The notes under the pieces are model-generated. The model was not told the DNA's origin. It made no database searches and saw nothing but the letters and a program-made list of their open reading frames with translations. Position numbers and translations under genes: made by a program. A DNA stretch of 30,337 nucleotides from Nymphaea colorata (Eukaryota > Streptophyta > Magnoliopsida > Nymphaeales > Nymphaeaceae), in the NCBI RefSeq assembly GCF_008831285.2, contig NW_022204872.1, positions 1-30,337 on the forward strand. Direction: 5' to 3'. Shown piece by piece: positions 10,691 to 21,661 of the stretch; position 1 is the first letter of the stretch, and each line of letters opens with the position of its first letter.

Positions 10691-12851
10691 ATGAGAAAGG
10701 AGATCAGCGAAGGCTTGACCTTGGAGTTCCTGGAGAAGAAGTACCAATAGTAAAAGCAAATTTTGCTGAAAGAAAACAAACGCCTAAAGGCTAATTTGGA
10801 AGCAGAGATCTAGCGGGGAGATATAGAGAAAGCTAAAAGTGATGAATTCAAAGAGAAAACCAAACGTTGAATGCCATAATAATAGAGCTTAGATCCGAAC
10901 TTGAAGAAGTCAAAGCAACTAAAGCGCCAAGGAAGCACATTCCGAACTTATGACTTAATATCAAGATACAATCAGAAAATATAAAGCAGTCTTAAATGAA
11001 AAAGGAGAGCTGGAAACTTTGATTGAGCAGATTTACAATTAAAAGATCGGTTTGTAAAAAGAGCTTCAATAGTACCGATCAACTGAGCGTGAACTTCAAT
11101 CATAAATGGAGGACCTGGCTGACAAGCACTCTCAATTCAAGGCGCAGAGCACCAAACAGATATAGGAGCTGATCTCTATTAACAAGGGATTAGAGAGGAG
11201 CTGTAGAGGGCAAACGCAAAGTCATCCGACCAAGAAAGAAGACCAAATAGCTTGAAAAAAAGATGATGGAGCTTGAAAGGCGGCTGCAAATGAGCGAAGA
11301 GCTTGAGGAAAAGAAATTCGCAGAATAGATTGCAGACCTGAGGACTGAGCGGGATAAACTTTATCAAAAGAACTTGGAATTCAACACAAAATGCTCATTA
11401 TTCGAGTCCAAAATATCTCAAATGGAAAAGCACCAATAACACCTGGAAGAAGAGCTTCGATCCTCTGAGAAGAAAGTCCTAGCGGAAAGCGATAAGAACT
11501 ATGAATTAAGGAACAAATTATAAAAGCAGCAAAAGGCGATCGCTGAGCTTGAAGATTAGGTTGAAAAGCTAAAATAGTAGAACAAAGAGCTTGAAAATGA
11601 AAGAAATACGGTTCCTAAATAAGATTTTATGAAGCAGATGAGAAAGAATTTGACAGATATCAATGAGATGTCCCAAAAGAACCTGCAAAGGATAGGCTAA
11701 GGACCAACTTTGAGAGATTACCCAGCCAGAGCTAGTTTGGAGTGTTATCAAACAAGATGACGGGCTGGAAAAGGCTAAATTGTAAGGCCAGATCAATGCT
11801 CTAGAATCAGAAATACTAACATACAAAAAGCAAATATAAACTTTGACAGATTAGCTTCGAAGGGTAAAGCGAACAAATGATGATAAGCAGCACGATATTG
11901 AAAGAAAATAGATTTAGATAAGGTAAATGAAGCTAAAACTATAAAAGTAAATTGAAAGAGGAAGGTAGATATTGGCCTTGAGAAAGTAAAACCAAAATTT
12001 AAGAGGAAAGGAGACTGAGATGATCGAAAGGGCAAAGGAAGTGGCTGAGTATGAAACATCTATGTCTCTCAAATTAGCCTTCTACGAGAGAAAGATCAAA
12101 GAAAACCTGGACAGCATCGATCGAAAGGAAAGCATAATTGAAAAGCATAAGTCAACCTTGATTTAGATGGAAGAGAGGTAGAAACATTATGAGTAGCCCT
12201 TAAAAAGCTGAATGATGAGGTTGAATCACTAAGAGGCTACAAACAGTAGTGCAATAGGAAGGATATTTTACTAAAATAGTATAAGGCTAAAAATTAAAAA
12301 CTAAAAGAAGAAAAAGATGACTCAGTCAAAGATTTGCTAAGTTGAAGGCAGATATTACCAAACTAAGAAACGACAAACAAAGGTTTTAGACTCAACTCTA
12401 AATTAGAGAAAAAGAACTATCGTCATTGAAGGCCAAGTATGAAAAACTGACATCAGATAAAACAGAATAGTACTATAAAGAGAACAACCGACTGAAGGAA
12501 AATAAAAATGTTAACGACCATAAGATAAAGCAGCTCAAGAAAGAAAAAGAGGAGTTATCTTAGGCTTTATAGCAGATACGTTCGATCATAATAAGCAAGG
12601 TTGAGGAGTTTGTCGCCAAGCAAATACCTAGTGGTACCGGTCGCAAAAAAGGACATTAGTATGAGGCTGCGAAACTTTTGGGCTTAAAGGCTGGAGATTT
12701 AGATGAATTTCTGAATCCTGGAGCCAATATGAGTAGAAGGATTTCAGTTGATCTTTAGGAACTTTGGATGGAAGGCAACTTTGCTGAATTTACAAATAGT
12801 TTTGTCAACTATCTGACCTCACAGCTTCAGCAAAAAAGTAGCTAAACGTGA
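10691..12851 (+). CDS. long coiled-coil protein
   Basis: Roughly 720 residues, almost entirely heptad-repeat coiled coil rich in Glu, Lys, Leu and Gln. Examples are MELERRLQMSEELEEKKF and IAELEDEVEKLKEENKELE, where UAR codons fall naturally at Glu positions. A short C-terminal globular segment (about 12640-12840) contains YEAAKLLGLKAGDLDEFL and FVNYLTSQL before TGA 12849. One-base frame changes are needed near 10868, 10930, 11200, 11720 and elsewhere. The protein resembles cytoskeletal, basal-body or Golgin-type scaffolds in character only. No specific family was recognised. Spacing to the upstream gene is only about 70 bp. Confidence 0.65.
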
Positions 12852-13012
12852 TATCTTTGCCAATAACTCTGGTTCTACCTACACTTATATTAAAAATCAC
12901 ATCAAATTAATTATCCATTTTTTCATAGGTTTGAAAGAAAAAAATAAGCGTTTTTGCAAGATTATTAGTCTTGCTTATCATATTGTTAAAAGTCTGCTGG
13001 CATAATGTTTAA

Positions 13013-15053
13013 ATGAAGACAATTTTGACAGCTATCATATATTGATGGCAATCGATTTTGATTTTTCCACAAGAAATTCGTTTAATCTATCCGCTTCGTT
13101 TAGCTCCATCAATGTGCAATCTAATTTACCCTTATCATACTATGCCACAGTCGTTCAAGAAAATGCCAATCTAGGAGAAGCAGGTACTTAAATTCTTCAA
13201 AAGTCAATTTATTCCAACCTGTTTCAGGCCTTTATTACTTAGCATGCCTCCTTTAGTTGATTTCCAGTTTGATTTTGTTAGGGCCTGAATTGATCCAATC
13301 CTAGAGCATTATCGACTCAATCACGATACAAGTACATATAATTAACTCCTTAATCTATTTCCAATCAGCCTTTATTAGATGTCCCAGACCCTAGCTTCCA
13401 ATCTTATTATCAGCTGATTTAATCCAGCAGTACCCATATAAAGTTTCTAGAGCTTCGGCATAGCGGCACGAGATAAGTACTTGCATCCTTTTCTTCCAAT
13501 TTTATTCCATGCTTGATAATTGGAAATAAACCAATGTTAACTTCGACCAGGCTGATCCAGCTTGTCTTTCGGAAGTGAAAAATCCCGTTAGAAGTTATAC
13601 TCTTACACTCTGAATAGCATCCAACATACCCAAAAATAGTACTTCTATGTTGCTGCGATCGTTATCGGAATAGGAGCAGAGAGCCTCTAGTGCATCATCA
13701 TATGTTTCGTTACTTGCTGGGTAATAATAGTACTACATGGTTAAATGTCTATAAGAGTATTTTTACTTATGATTTGTTTTTCAATTTGGTCCTTCATTCT
13801 TATCTAATTATAAGTATAATTTCATCAGGTTTAGTGAGCAAACAACAGTCTTGGCTGTGTCTTTTAAACAAATGTCAATTAAATAGTAATTTTATTTATC
13901 AATAAGCCCACAAAAAAGCTTTTGATCATTGTCCCAGCTAGTTTCTCATGTTCGGAAACTTTTTTCTAAGAAAAGAAAATACTTTCCGATTTTCAGCCGA
14001 TTATTAACCTAAATAATCCCAATCATACTTAATGATAGCCGGTATAGTTCGGTTTAAACCAGTACCAAACTAAGACTTTCCGCAGGAGTCACTTTATTTT
14101 ATACTAAGTTAGTTAAAATCAGACTCAAAGATATTGTCTTCACGCTCCAGAAGGCTCTTGTGATCCATCTAACACCATCGCAGCTCAATTTATTTTTAGC
14201 TAAGTTAAAAAAAAGATAAACATATGCCCAGAATACTTATGTTCCTCCATTTCGCCTTAGACAAATGCATCAATCCGGCACTCTCAATCTGGTTTTCTTC
14301 TATTTAACATCAAATAAACGGATGAAGACGTTCTGAAGGCTTGGCATATAAGCCTTGGCAATATACTTGCAGCCTCTATTTCCAAGCTGGCACTTTACTA
14401 AGGTTAATCGCATGCTACGTAGGTATAAATTTTAAAGGCTGGTCCATTTATGCTGGGGGAATAGTTTGATGGAGGCTATAGTTAAGGGTTGGTTGTTTGA
14501 ATTAGGTGGAACATACCCAAATAGAATTGGCGTTTGTTGTTAGTTTTTTATTTGAGGAGTGCGATCAATCGCTCATCTCCTTTTGTTAGATTCTTGCAAT
14601 AATCCATTTGTTACTTGGTTCATGTTAATAATTTGGCCCATTAAATCTAATATACAAAGAGTTATAGTTCAAATACTTTAGCTATCTACTTCTAATTCTA
14701 ATCCGTGCAATTTAGAAAAAATGAGAAACAAGCCTTTGTTTGGTACACTCCAGGCATTTTTACTGAAACCCATAATCGAAAACCACTACTTTTTCAAGGT
14801 ATATAAGCCGAAAATTACAAATTTAGTGCCTTCGGGGCAATAAATAATTAACTTTTATATTAATTACAGACTAATTTTCAAATGAACATAATTTATAGGT
14901 AATTTCAGTTAAATATATTAGACGATTATGAGAATAGTACAAATAAGTAATACTTGCAAGTTATAATGATTAAATTTATTCAATAGTAGTACGATGACCT
15001 ATTAGAACTGAGGATAAGTCATCACAACCAAAAAATTTTTGCATATTTATTGT
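13013..15053 (+). CDS. putative membrane/extracellular protein, fragmented reading frame
   Basis: A plus-strand locus with several UGA-free segments that read like protein: about 13045-13258 (beginning MAIDFDFSTRNSF), 13250-13620 (RASAERHEISTCILFFQFY), 13620-13730 (hydrophobic YVAAIVIGIGAES plus a CIIICFVTCWVIIVL stretch, probably transmembrane), 14070-14490 (RYCLHAPEGSCDP, NICPEYLCSS, with NxS/T sites) and 14500-15053. ATG 13013 begins MKTILTAII, which looks like the start of a signal peptide but soon meets UGA. Start, joins and domain order are uncertain, and no family was recognised. The end at about 15053 lies 33 bp from the convergent Cys-rich gene. The locus may contain more than one gene. 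Confidence 0.4.
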
Positions 15054-15086
15054 GATTATACAAGATAAATCAAATAAATTTATAAA

Positions 15087-18000
15087 TCATGCACACTGAG
15101 CACCGCTTGGACTCTTCCCACCTCCACATCTGGTACAGGTTAGGCTGCTGGCATCAAAGCTAACGCAAAAAGGGTCGATTCTAGTGCATACGTAGTTCAG
15201 AAGGTAGTACCCAGGTATGCATGAATTACAGTAAGCACTTGGATCATAGTTTAGACAATATTGGTCATACCCCATCGCTGGATATATGCATTGTCCCACC
15301 TGCAAAAAGTACCCAGTGATACATCTTAAACAGTGGCCTGTATTATCATCATAACCAGAGCAGAGAATCGAAACTGGCGAGCATTGAAGTGGAGACTGCT
15401 TATAATATCCCTGCATGCACTTGGTGCAATATCCATTACTGATGGTTTGGCAATATGGGATTGTTAGGTCTTGCACAACCACGCAGTTTCCATTTTGAGT
15501 CGTGTATCCGGTGTAGCAAGAAGTGCAACTGCCCGACTGGTCAACAGTCTTACAAAGAGGATTCACGCTTTGGCACACTCCTGCAAGTGGAAAGTATCCA
15601 GTCGAACATTGAGTGCAACCTGAGCCTGATCTTTGGATGCAGAATGGGTCTTGCACCGATAGAGTATATGATTGCGGAATTACACACTGCCCATTGGAGA
15701 GAGTATACCCTGGGTAGCAACTTAAGCACCATCCATTCGAAGAACTGGATGTTCTGCACAGCACGTTGATCCTTGTACAGACGCCACCTCCTATGAAAAA
15801 GCCTGTATAGCATTATGTGCAAAATCCTCCCACAATCTTTATGCAGTTTGGGTCTGAGTTGTTGGTCGAGGATAAAACGCAATTTCCTGATTCGAGAGTA
15901 TATCCAACATAGCAGGTGAGGCACGCCCCAGTGTTAAAATCCAAAGTCCTGCATAGAGGATTGGCGAGTTTGCATGTTGAGTTGCCTGAAAGATAGTAGC
16001 TGGAATAGCATTGAAGACATTTGCCAGTATTATCTTTCAATTTGCAGTTCACATCATCGGTAGCGGGATTCACGCCCACAAAGCAGTTTCCATTTGAAAG
16101 GTAATACCCAGGATAGCAACTTAAACAGAAGCCAGTGGTGGTGTTATATGTTTTGCAGAGAGGGTTTATGGGTGTGCACATGAGTCCTCTCATGAAAAAC
16201 CTAGAAGAACAAGTTACGCATTATCCATTCAGGTTGAATTGGATGCAGTTTGGATCTTTGGATGTGGATATACAAAAACCGTTGATTAAGGTATAGCCAG
16301 CATAGCAAGATAGGCAAAGGCCATTTGATGAGTTGCTTGATCTGCATAGGGTGCTTATCGCTACACATTTCTTGGTGTTAGAATCAACGTAATAGCCAGA
16401 ATAGCATAATGTGCAGGTTCCATTGATGAAAGTTTTGCAATTGGTGGTGCTTGCATGTATAATGCAGTTACCATTCTACACTGTGTACCCATCATAGCAG
16501 CTGGTACAGTTTCCGTCAACAGAATAATCTTTACAGTTAGGATTAACTGGAAGGCAGGTTTGGTTTGAAAGATAAAAGCGGTTTGAGCATTGAGTGCAAA
16601 GAGTGCCATTACGAGCTATGCAGTTTTTATCCAGAAATATAGCTGGAGCATAAGCGCACAAAGAGTCGACGAGCTGATAGTCTGTAATGCATGCTTTGCA
16701 AATCGATAGAGAGCCGTTGTATGCGTATATTAAGCAGTTTACAATTGGAACCACACACTGGTCATTAATCAGTGACCATCCAGTCTTGCAAGTTAAACAG
16801 GAGGATAGGTCGCTTTTCATTTGAGAGCAAAAGGGTGGATATGCGACACATACTATAGGGTTTAAGTAGAAGCCAGGATTGCAGGCATTGCAGCCCAGAA
16901 AACTCAAAGAGGCGCAGTTAGGATCACTAAACCTACAGACCCCACTCAGTCGGTCAGGTGCAAAGTTTGTCTTGCATTTGACGCATGTATCTCCTGAAAC
17001 TTGCGCGCAGTTTTGGTCGAGGCAACGCCCGCCGAAGTTAATGTACCCAGCCTTACACTTTATGCACAGGCCTGAGGAAGGGTCATACCCCGAGCAAAGA
17101 GTGGAAACTCTTGCGCAATTTCCTCCTGAGACATAGTAGCCAGAACTGCAGAGGGTGCAAGTGCCAGAGGCTACACTTACTTGCTGACAGTTTGCGATCA
17201 CGATAGGCGACCTGCATTAGCCTTGGGCGCTCATGATGTAGTTGGGTGCGCAAGAAATGCACCCCTTTGTGATGAGGTTGGCAGCAACACAATTGTTGGG
17301 AAGTTTGGAGCAGGTTCCATTTATATCCACAAAAAAGCCAAGCTTGCAAGTTTCACACCGGTTGGCTGATTGCGATGAGAATATTTGACAGTTTTGATCA
17401 ACTATAGAGCAAACAGTCCCATTCTTCAATGAAAACCCTGTCTAGCAAATCTGGCAATTGCCGGGAGCGCCAACTTTGCAGTTGATATCTACGCAGCTTC
17501 CATTCACTATCCTCAGTGCTGGATTGACGCACACAAGGCAATTTTTATTCTCATCGAACTGTTTGCATATCGAATTGCCAGGGATAACGCACCTGTAGAG
17601 CGGATTGGTGACATAGCCTGCCTTACAGACTAGGCAAACTCCTTTTTTGTCATAGAGGTAGCAGTTATTTGGTTTGAGTGTTTGGTTTATGCACTAATAT
17701 CCCACTAAATCGTACCCAGGATTGCACATCACACAGACGCCAGTCAAAGAGTCGGCAATCATGCATCCTTATGATTCGTCCACGCACACTCCGTCCTGAA
17801 GGGTAAAATTGTCACGGCACTGGGTGCAATTTGTCTAAGCCTGCAGACAATTGAGTGTCCCCACGCAGGTTGAGTTAATTAAAGCCTTGCCCGAGGCGCA
17901 CAAGCTGCAAGTGTGGTCGAATTATTTCCGAAGGCATCCATCATACTATTTCTCGCAGACTGTCTCAGCAAGTCTAAAAGTGGGCTGGCATTCTGCGCAT

Positions 18001-18179
18001 TTTCCCGCACTATCGTAGAGAGAGCAGCCAGTAACAGTTGCCTGCAGACATTGAGAATCAACGGCAAGTTCGTACCCGAATGCGCAGGCCGTGCAGAAGG
18101 AGTTGGAGCAGTCGTTGCAGTTGGGTTAGCATCCCCGCGTGAAGATAGCCAAAATTAAGAGTAGCAAAACCTTTTTCAT
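15087..18179 (-). CDS. secreted Cys-rich repeat protein (furin-like / growth-factor-receptor-like repeats)
   Basis: A single uninterrupted frame of 1031 codons including TGA (1030 residues), the longest intact frame in the window. It begins with a classic signal peptide (MKKVLLLLILAIFTRG). The rest is about 25-30 repeats of roughly 33-40 residues built as C-x(5-8)-C-x2-C-x2-G-Y/F-x(4-7)-C, for example TCSSCYTGYT-type cores and NPLCKT linkers. Such Cys-rich repeats with CxxC pairs occur in ciliate and Giardia surface proteins and in furin-like domains, where the cysteines form disulfides outside the cell. No transmembrane helix or GPI-type hydrophobic tail is visible: the protein ends in a short polar SPSGAQCA. 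A secreted or matrix/cyst-wall role is therefore likely. Several UAR codons occur in frame. N-glycosylation sequons are common. Confidence 0.9.
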
Positions 18180-18340
18180 TCCAATTATATTCGTCGAAGA
18201 GTACATAGCGCTGGTTATTACAATAAATTTAGGCCATATCAATGCAATATTCTCCAATATAGCCATCCAAATACATCAACCATAAAATAGTCTGAAATAG
18301 TCCTATCATCTGTTAGATATATCTCAATAAACTTTGATTA

Positions 18341-19197
18341 TCAGGCGTGGTTGTTTTTCCTCTTGAGCCTCATGAACTCGTTGTACTCCTATTTGGTCAT
18401 TTTGATGGTGAAGACCAGTTCGGATAGGTCCTTAAAGGACTTGTTGATATCGTAGGGACTGCGCTCCAGTCTGGAATTCATTTAATTTTTTTCTTTCTCC
18501 AGCTATATCACTTCTTCTATTTTTTTATTAACTCCCTTTTTATTGACCCCCTGCTATATTTTTCGAGAAGTCCCCTTTTCGGGCAATCTCGATTGCTCAT
18601 CGCGAATGTTGATAGGACTCTTCGATTTGTTGGGCGGCTTTCTTAAATCACTCAGGCGCATCACTTTGGGGTCCTTCCCAGCTTACGTTAAATACAAGTT
18701 TCCTTATGAACGCTAATAAGGGGTACGGGATGTTAAGGCTCTGTTGCTTTGGGAAATTGATTGCTGGGAGGCCTGCTTACGTTGCGTAGTAGTTGAAGCA
18801 ACCCCGAATTCTTCATTTTTGGTCCCCTTGGCCGGTGTTTGGCCTACCGTCCAATTGTTGTCATTATTGATGCTGTATTCATTGATTTTTTCAAACTAGT
18901 TTTCTTGCTCTACTATCTTGACCAGCATAGAACGAGTGGCATACAAATACTTTGCCCTGTCATCCATGGCGTACTTGTTGTAAAATGCATCGATCTGCTT
19001 CACCCTAGTGGCAATCTGCATGTAAAGTGGAGTACTTCTTGTTTGATGTTGGTAAGTTTTCGGATGGAGAGTATATCGCCGTCGATGATTTCTTTGCGGG
19101 TGGCAAGATACAAATCGAGGACAAATTTGGCCTGCTTGTCGATGAGTGGTATGATATTGAGTCGCAAGGGTAGCCATTTTATTTCAGTCTAATTCAT
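18341..19197 (-). CDS. hypothetical basic protein, helical N-terminus
   Basis: Start chosen at 19197 (MNETEIKWLPLRLN) rather than the ATG at 19177, because only the former is in frame with the helical segment IIPLIDKQAKFVLDLYLA. One base is missing in a T run near 19024 (LHF/YMQIATRVKQID). With that base restored the span is exactly 286 codons, ending at TGA 18341. The N-terminal 120 residues are helical. The remainder is basic and low-complexity, with NKSKSPINIR-type stretches, and the C-terminus is SELVFTIKMTKEEYNEFMRL. No domain was recognised. It lies between two minus-strand genes with spacers of 161 and 103 bp. Confidence 0.7.
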
Positions 19198-19300
19198 TAC
19201 AATCATTATAATCTGTTTGGTTAACAGACACAGCGTTCTGATTAAATTACTCCAAACTCTGTTATTGTCCGTGCGGATTGGCAAAATATAGACAATAAGA

Positions 19301-21607
19301 TCAAATTATTTCGTTGATCCTGAGGAATTACTCGATATATCTGGAGATGAAACCGGCCAGCTCATCATCCTCGCATTTGATCATTAGCGTCATCGTCTAC
19401 GGCAATTTGTGGATGCAGAACTCCATGCAGGCCACGCCCAGGTCGCCCTATGCCTCCTGCACCCTGCAGTAGTTGTAGAACTTTATCTCCTCCTAACTAT
19501 CGGCCGAAGCCAACACGGTGATGTTCCAGATCTTGAAAAGCTCCTCCAGGTTTTCCTCGCTGAGCATCTCAACATCGGTCACTATCCTGGTAATGGAGGA
19601 ACTAAGTTATGCAGAACTTACCCAATGTCGTAGTTTTACCACTTCTACTCGAACTCCTCCGCAGTCATCGTGAAGGTCACATCGAAGTTTTAGGCCTATA
19701 GCTTTTTGAACCTGGAGTCCAGGTTGATATCTGCTGTCCTGCGTGCAATTTCCTCCTACTCGGGCTCGTCAGGTTCTGGTCCGGCTAAACTGGAATTTCC
19801 TCCTCGATCTAAATGTACTTAGCTTATCCAGTCTCCATTTTTCATGCTTGAGGCCATACACAATTTCTAAGGAGTTGAATTATAGTTCCTCTGCAATTGC
19901 TTCCACCTTGTGCTGTTCTCTTCTGGTCTCTAGGAAGGTGGCCTTAAACTCATCCACTCCAGCAGCAAGTCCCCTGTAGAGGTATGCTGCATAGTCCTTA
20001 AGGTGGAGGTGGGTGTCGTCGTCAGTGAGAATGCTGCGGAAAATCGTGCAAATCACATTGTACATTTCGGCTGGCCGTTTCAGGAAGAGCTTGACGTTGG
20101 CGCGCAGCAGACTGAGCTTGATGCGGTCTGAGAGCTCGCCCTGGCTCCACGCCAACAGTTGCACTGAGTCCTCGATCATCTCTCCAAACTAGCCGATAAT
20201 CTCAATGGCGCAGCATCGCGGCACCTCTTCTTTTGCGTTCTCTACCAAGCTGTAGAAGATCTGCGCGAACATCGAGAAGTCTTTGGGGTACAGTCGCAGA
20301 TAGTTGCGCACCAGGGGCAGGACGTTGTTGCAGAGGACTGGCCTGGGGCATTGCTCAACCGACTTGATGATAGTCTTGATGATGAAACGTGCTTCTCCTT
20401 CCTCGCTCTTGAGGAGGGTGCGGCTGAGGGCGCTACGGTTTAGCGCTGATGTCTTCATCGTAGAGGTATTCTGCCATTTCGTTGATGATGTCAGCCTGGT
20501 TGTCCTTGCAGATCAGCTTCTCCAGGATGCGCACCTTGGCGATCTTGATGTAGGTGGGCTCTCCCCAGGTAAGCAGGAATCGCTTGAAGACCCCGCGGTA
20601 GCTGTCCCCGCCAAAGGTCACGATCAAGTACTCGAGGTGCTTCAGCACTACATACTAGAGCTCGGGCAGATCGTTGTTGAGGTGCGACATTAGACTCTTC
20701 CGCAAAATGCCAGCACTCTTTCGGAAATTTCAGGTTTGAGTTTGATCATTTTGAGGAATATTTTGCTGATGCAAGGACCACAGCGGGCGAGGAGCTTTTG
20801 AGCTTAGGCTCGAGTGTGGTGAGGTTCAAAAGGATTTCGTCGTCTGTTTTGGGGTCGTAGAGTTCCAGATACTGGAGGATCACTGGGAGTTGAAAATCGC
20901 CGAGGTTATTGATGGTTGAGAGCAGATAGGTCCACAGCTTTTTACTCATGGCGATGCCTTCCTCTTCGATTTCATTGATGGCCTCGATGACTGTGCAGAC
21001 GAGACCCATGTCCGGCTCGCGGATCATTTCGTAGAAGCGGTTGAGGATGCCCTCGTCGCGGAAGGAGTTTCAAGAGTGCGGTTCTTCTCCACGATGAGCT
21101 TGGTGAGACCCATCACGCAACTCTTCTTTACAAGTGCACTGTGGTCGCCCAGGCCCTGGTGAAGGAGAGGATAGGCGTACTATTCACGACCTTTGAAGCG
21201 GAGATTAGCGAGATTACGGACGGCGAACGCGCGGATATTGGGATTGTTGGATGAGCAATCCTTGACGAAGGTGTTGATGGCCATGCGGGCGAAGTTCTAG
21301 TTGGCCGAGCTGTAGATGCTGAGGTAGTGGTAGATAAGTTTTTTCTCCACAGGTCTTTGGTGGCGGAGGCCAGCACGAGTTCGGGGTAGAGGCGCGAGGT
21401 GTCGATGCCGGCAGTGGTGTAGGCGACAATCTTCTTGATTAGCTCCTTGCGAAAGTACTCCTTTTCGGGGTCTGAGACGATGGTCTTGAGGTAGTTCTTG
21501 ATGTCATTGAGTTCGTTCTTCTTGCTGCCCTCGAAGTAGACCTCCTCTCCGGTCTTCTTCTCGCGGGCCTGCTCGCCGTTGAAGTTGAAGTTTTGAATGG
21601 AGAACAT
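19301..21607 (-). CDS. AP4B: AP-4 adaptor complex beta subunit
   Basis: AP-4 is a clathrin-independent coat adaptor at the trans-Golgi network. The protein has the beta-adaptin trunk and a C-terminal appendage, about 757 residues, close to the length of AP-4 beta and shorter than AP-1/AP-2 beta. AP-4-like signatures by eye: LASATKDLVEKKLIYHYL, MAINTFVKDC, EPKLKSSSPAVVLASAK, KLFLKRPAEMYNV, AGVDEFKATFL, FNSLEIVYG and MTAEEFEEKW at the start of the ear. No clathrin box is seen in the short acidic hinge. One 35-nt intron lies in the ear. The trunk needs about six or seven one-base corrections (near 21350, 21068, 20762, 20703, 20450 and two in the hinge at about 19770-19835), some in short homopolymers. 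Start at 21607 gives a short extension before the first trunk helix. It diverges from Vps26. Confidence 0.85.
19587..19621 (-). other. 35-nt intron in AP-4 beta ear
   Basis: On the minus strand it starts GTAAGT and ends TTACCAG. Removal joins EEKWENYDIG to IVTDVEMLSEE in one frame that stays open for 95 codons to TGA 19301. It is the longest well-supported intron in the window. Confidence 0.85.
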
Positions 21608-21661
21608 GTGTATGAGTAGTAGATTGAGTATAAGGGAATATTAATTAGTTAGTAATATCCG
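21608..21661. promoter_or_regulatory. 54-bp bidirectional intergenic spacer (AP-4 beta / Vps26)
   Basis: The start codons of the minus-strand AP-4 beta gene (21607) and plus-strand Vps26 gene (21662) are separated by only 54 bp of AT-rich sequence. Both promoters and both 5' leaders must fit here or overlap the neighbouring coding regions. No specific motif was identified. Confidence 0.6.

Noticed and set aside
15455-17369. Several plus-strand and alternative minus-strand open frames inside the Cys-rich gene
   Set aside because: They are shadows of the intact 1031-codon frame and lack independent motifs.
21338-21344. A AAA AAC heptamer in AP-4 beta, a classic -1 slippery site, near a frame break
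   Set aside because: The homologous reading VEKKL requires the shift before the heptamer, and the other breaks in the gene lack slippery sites.
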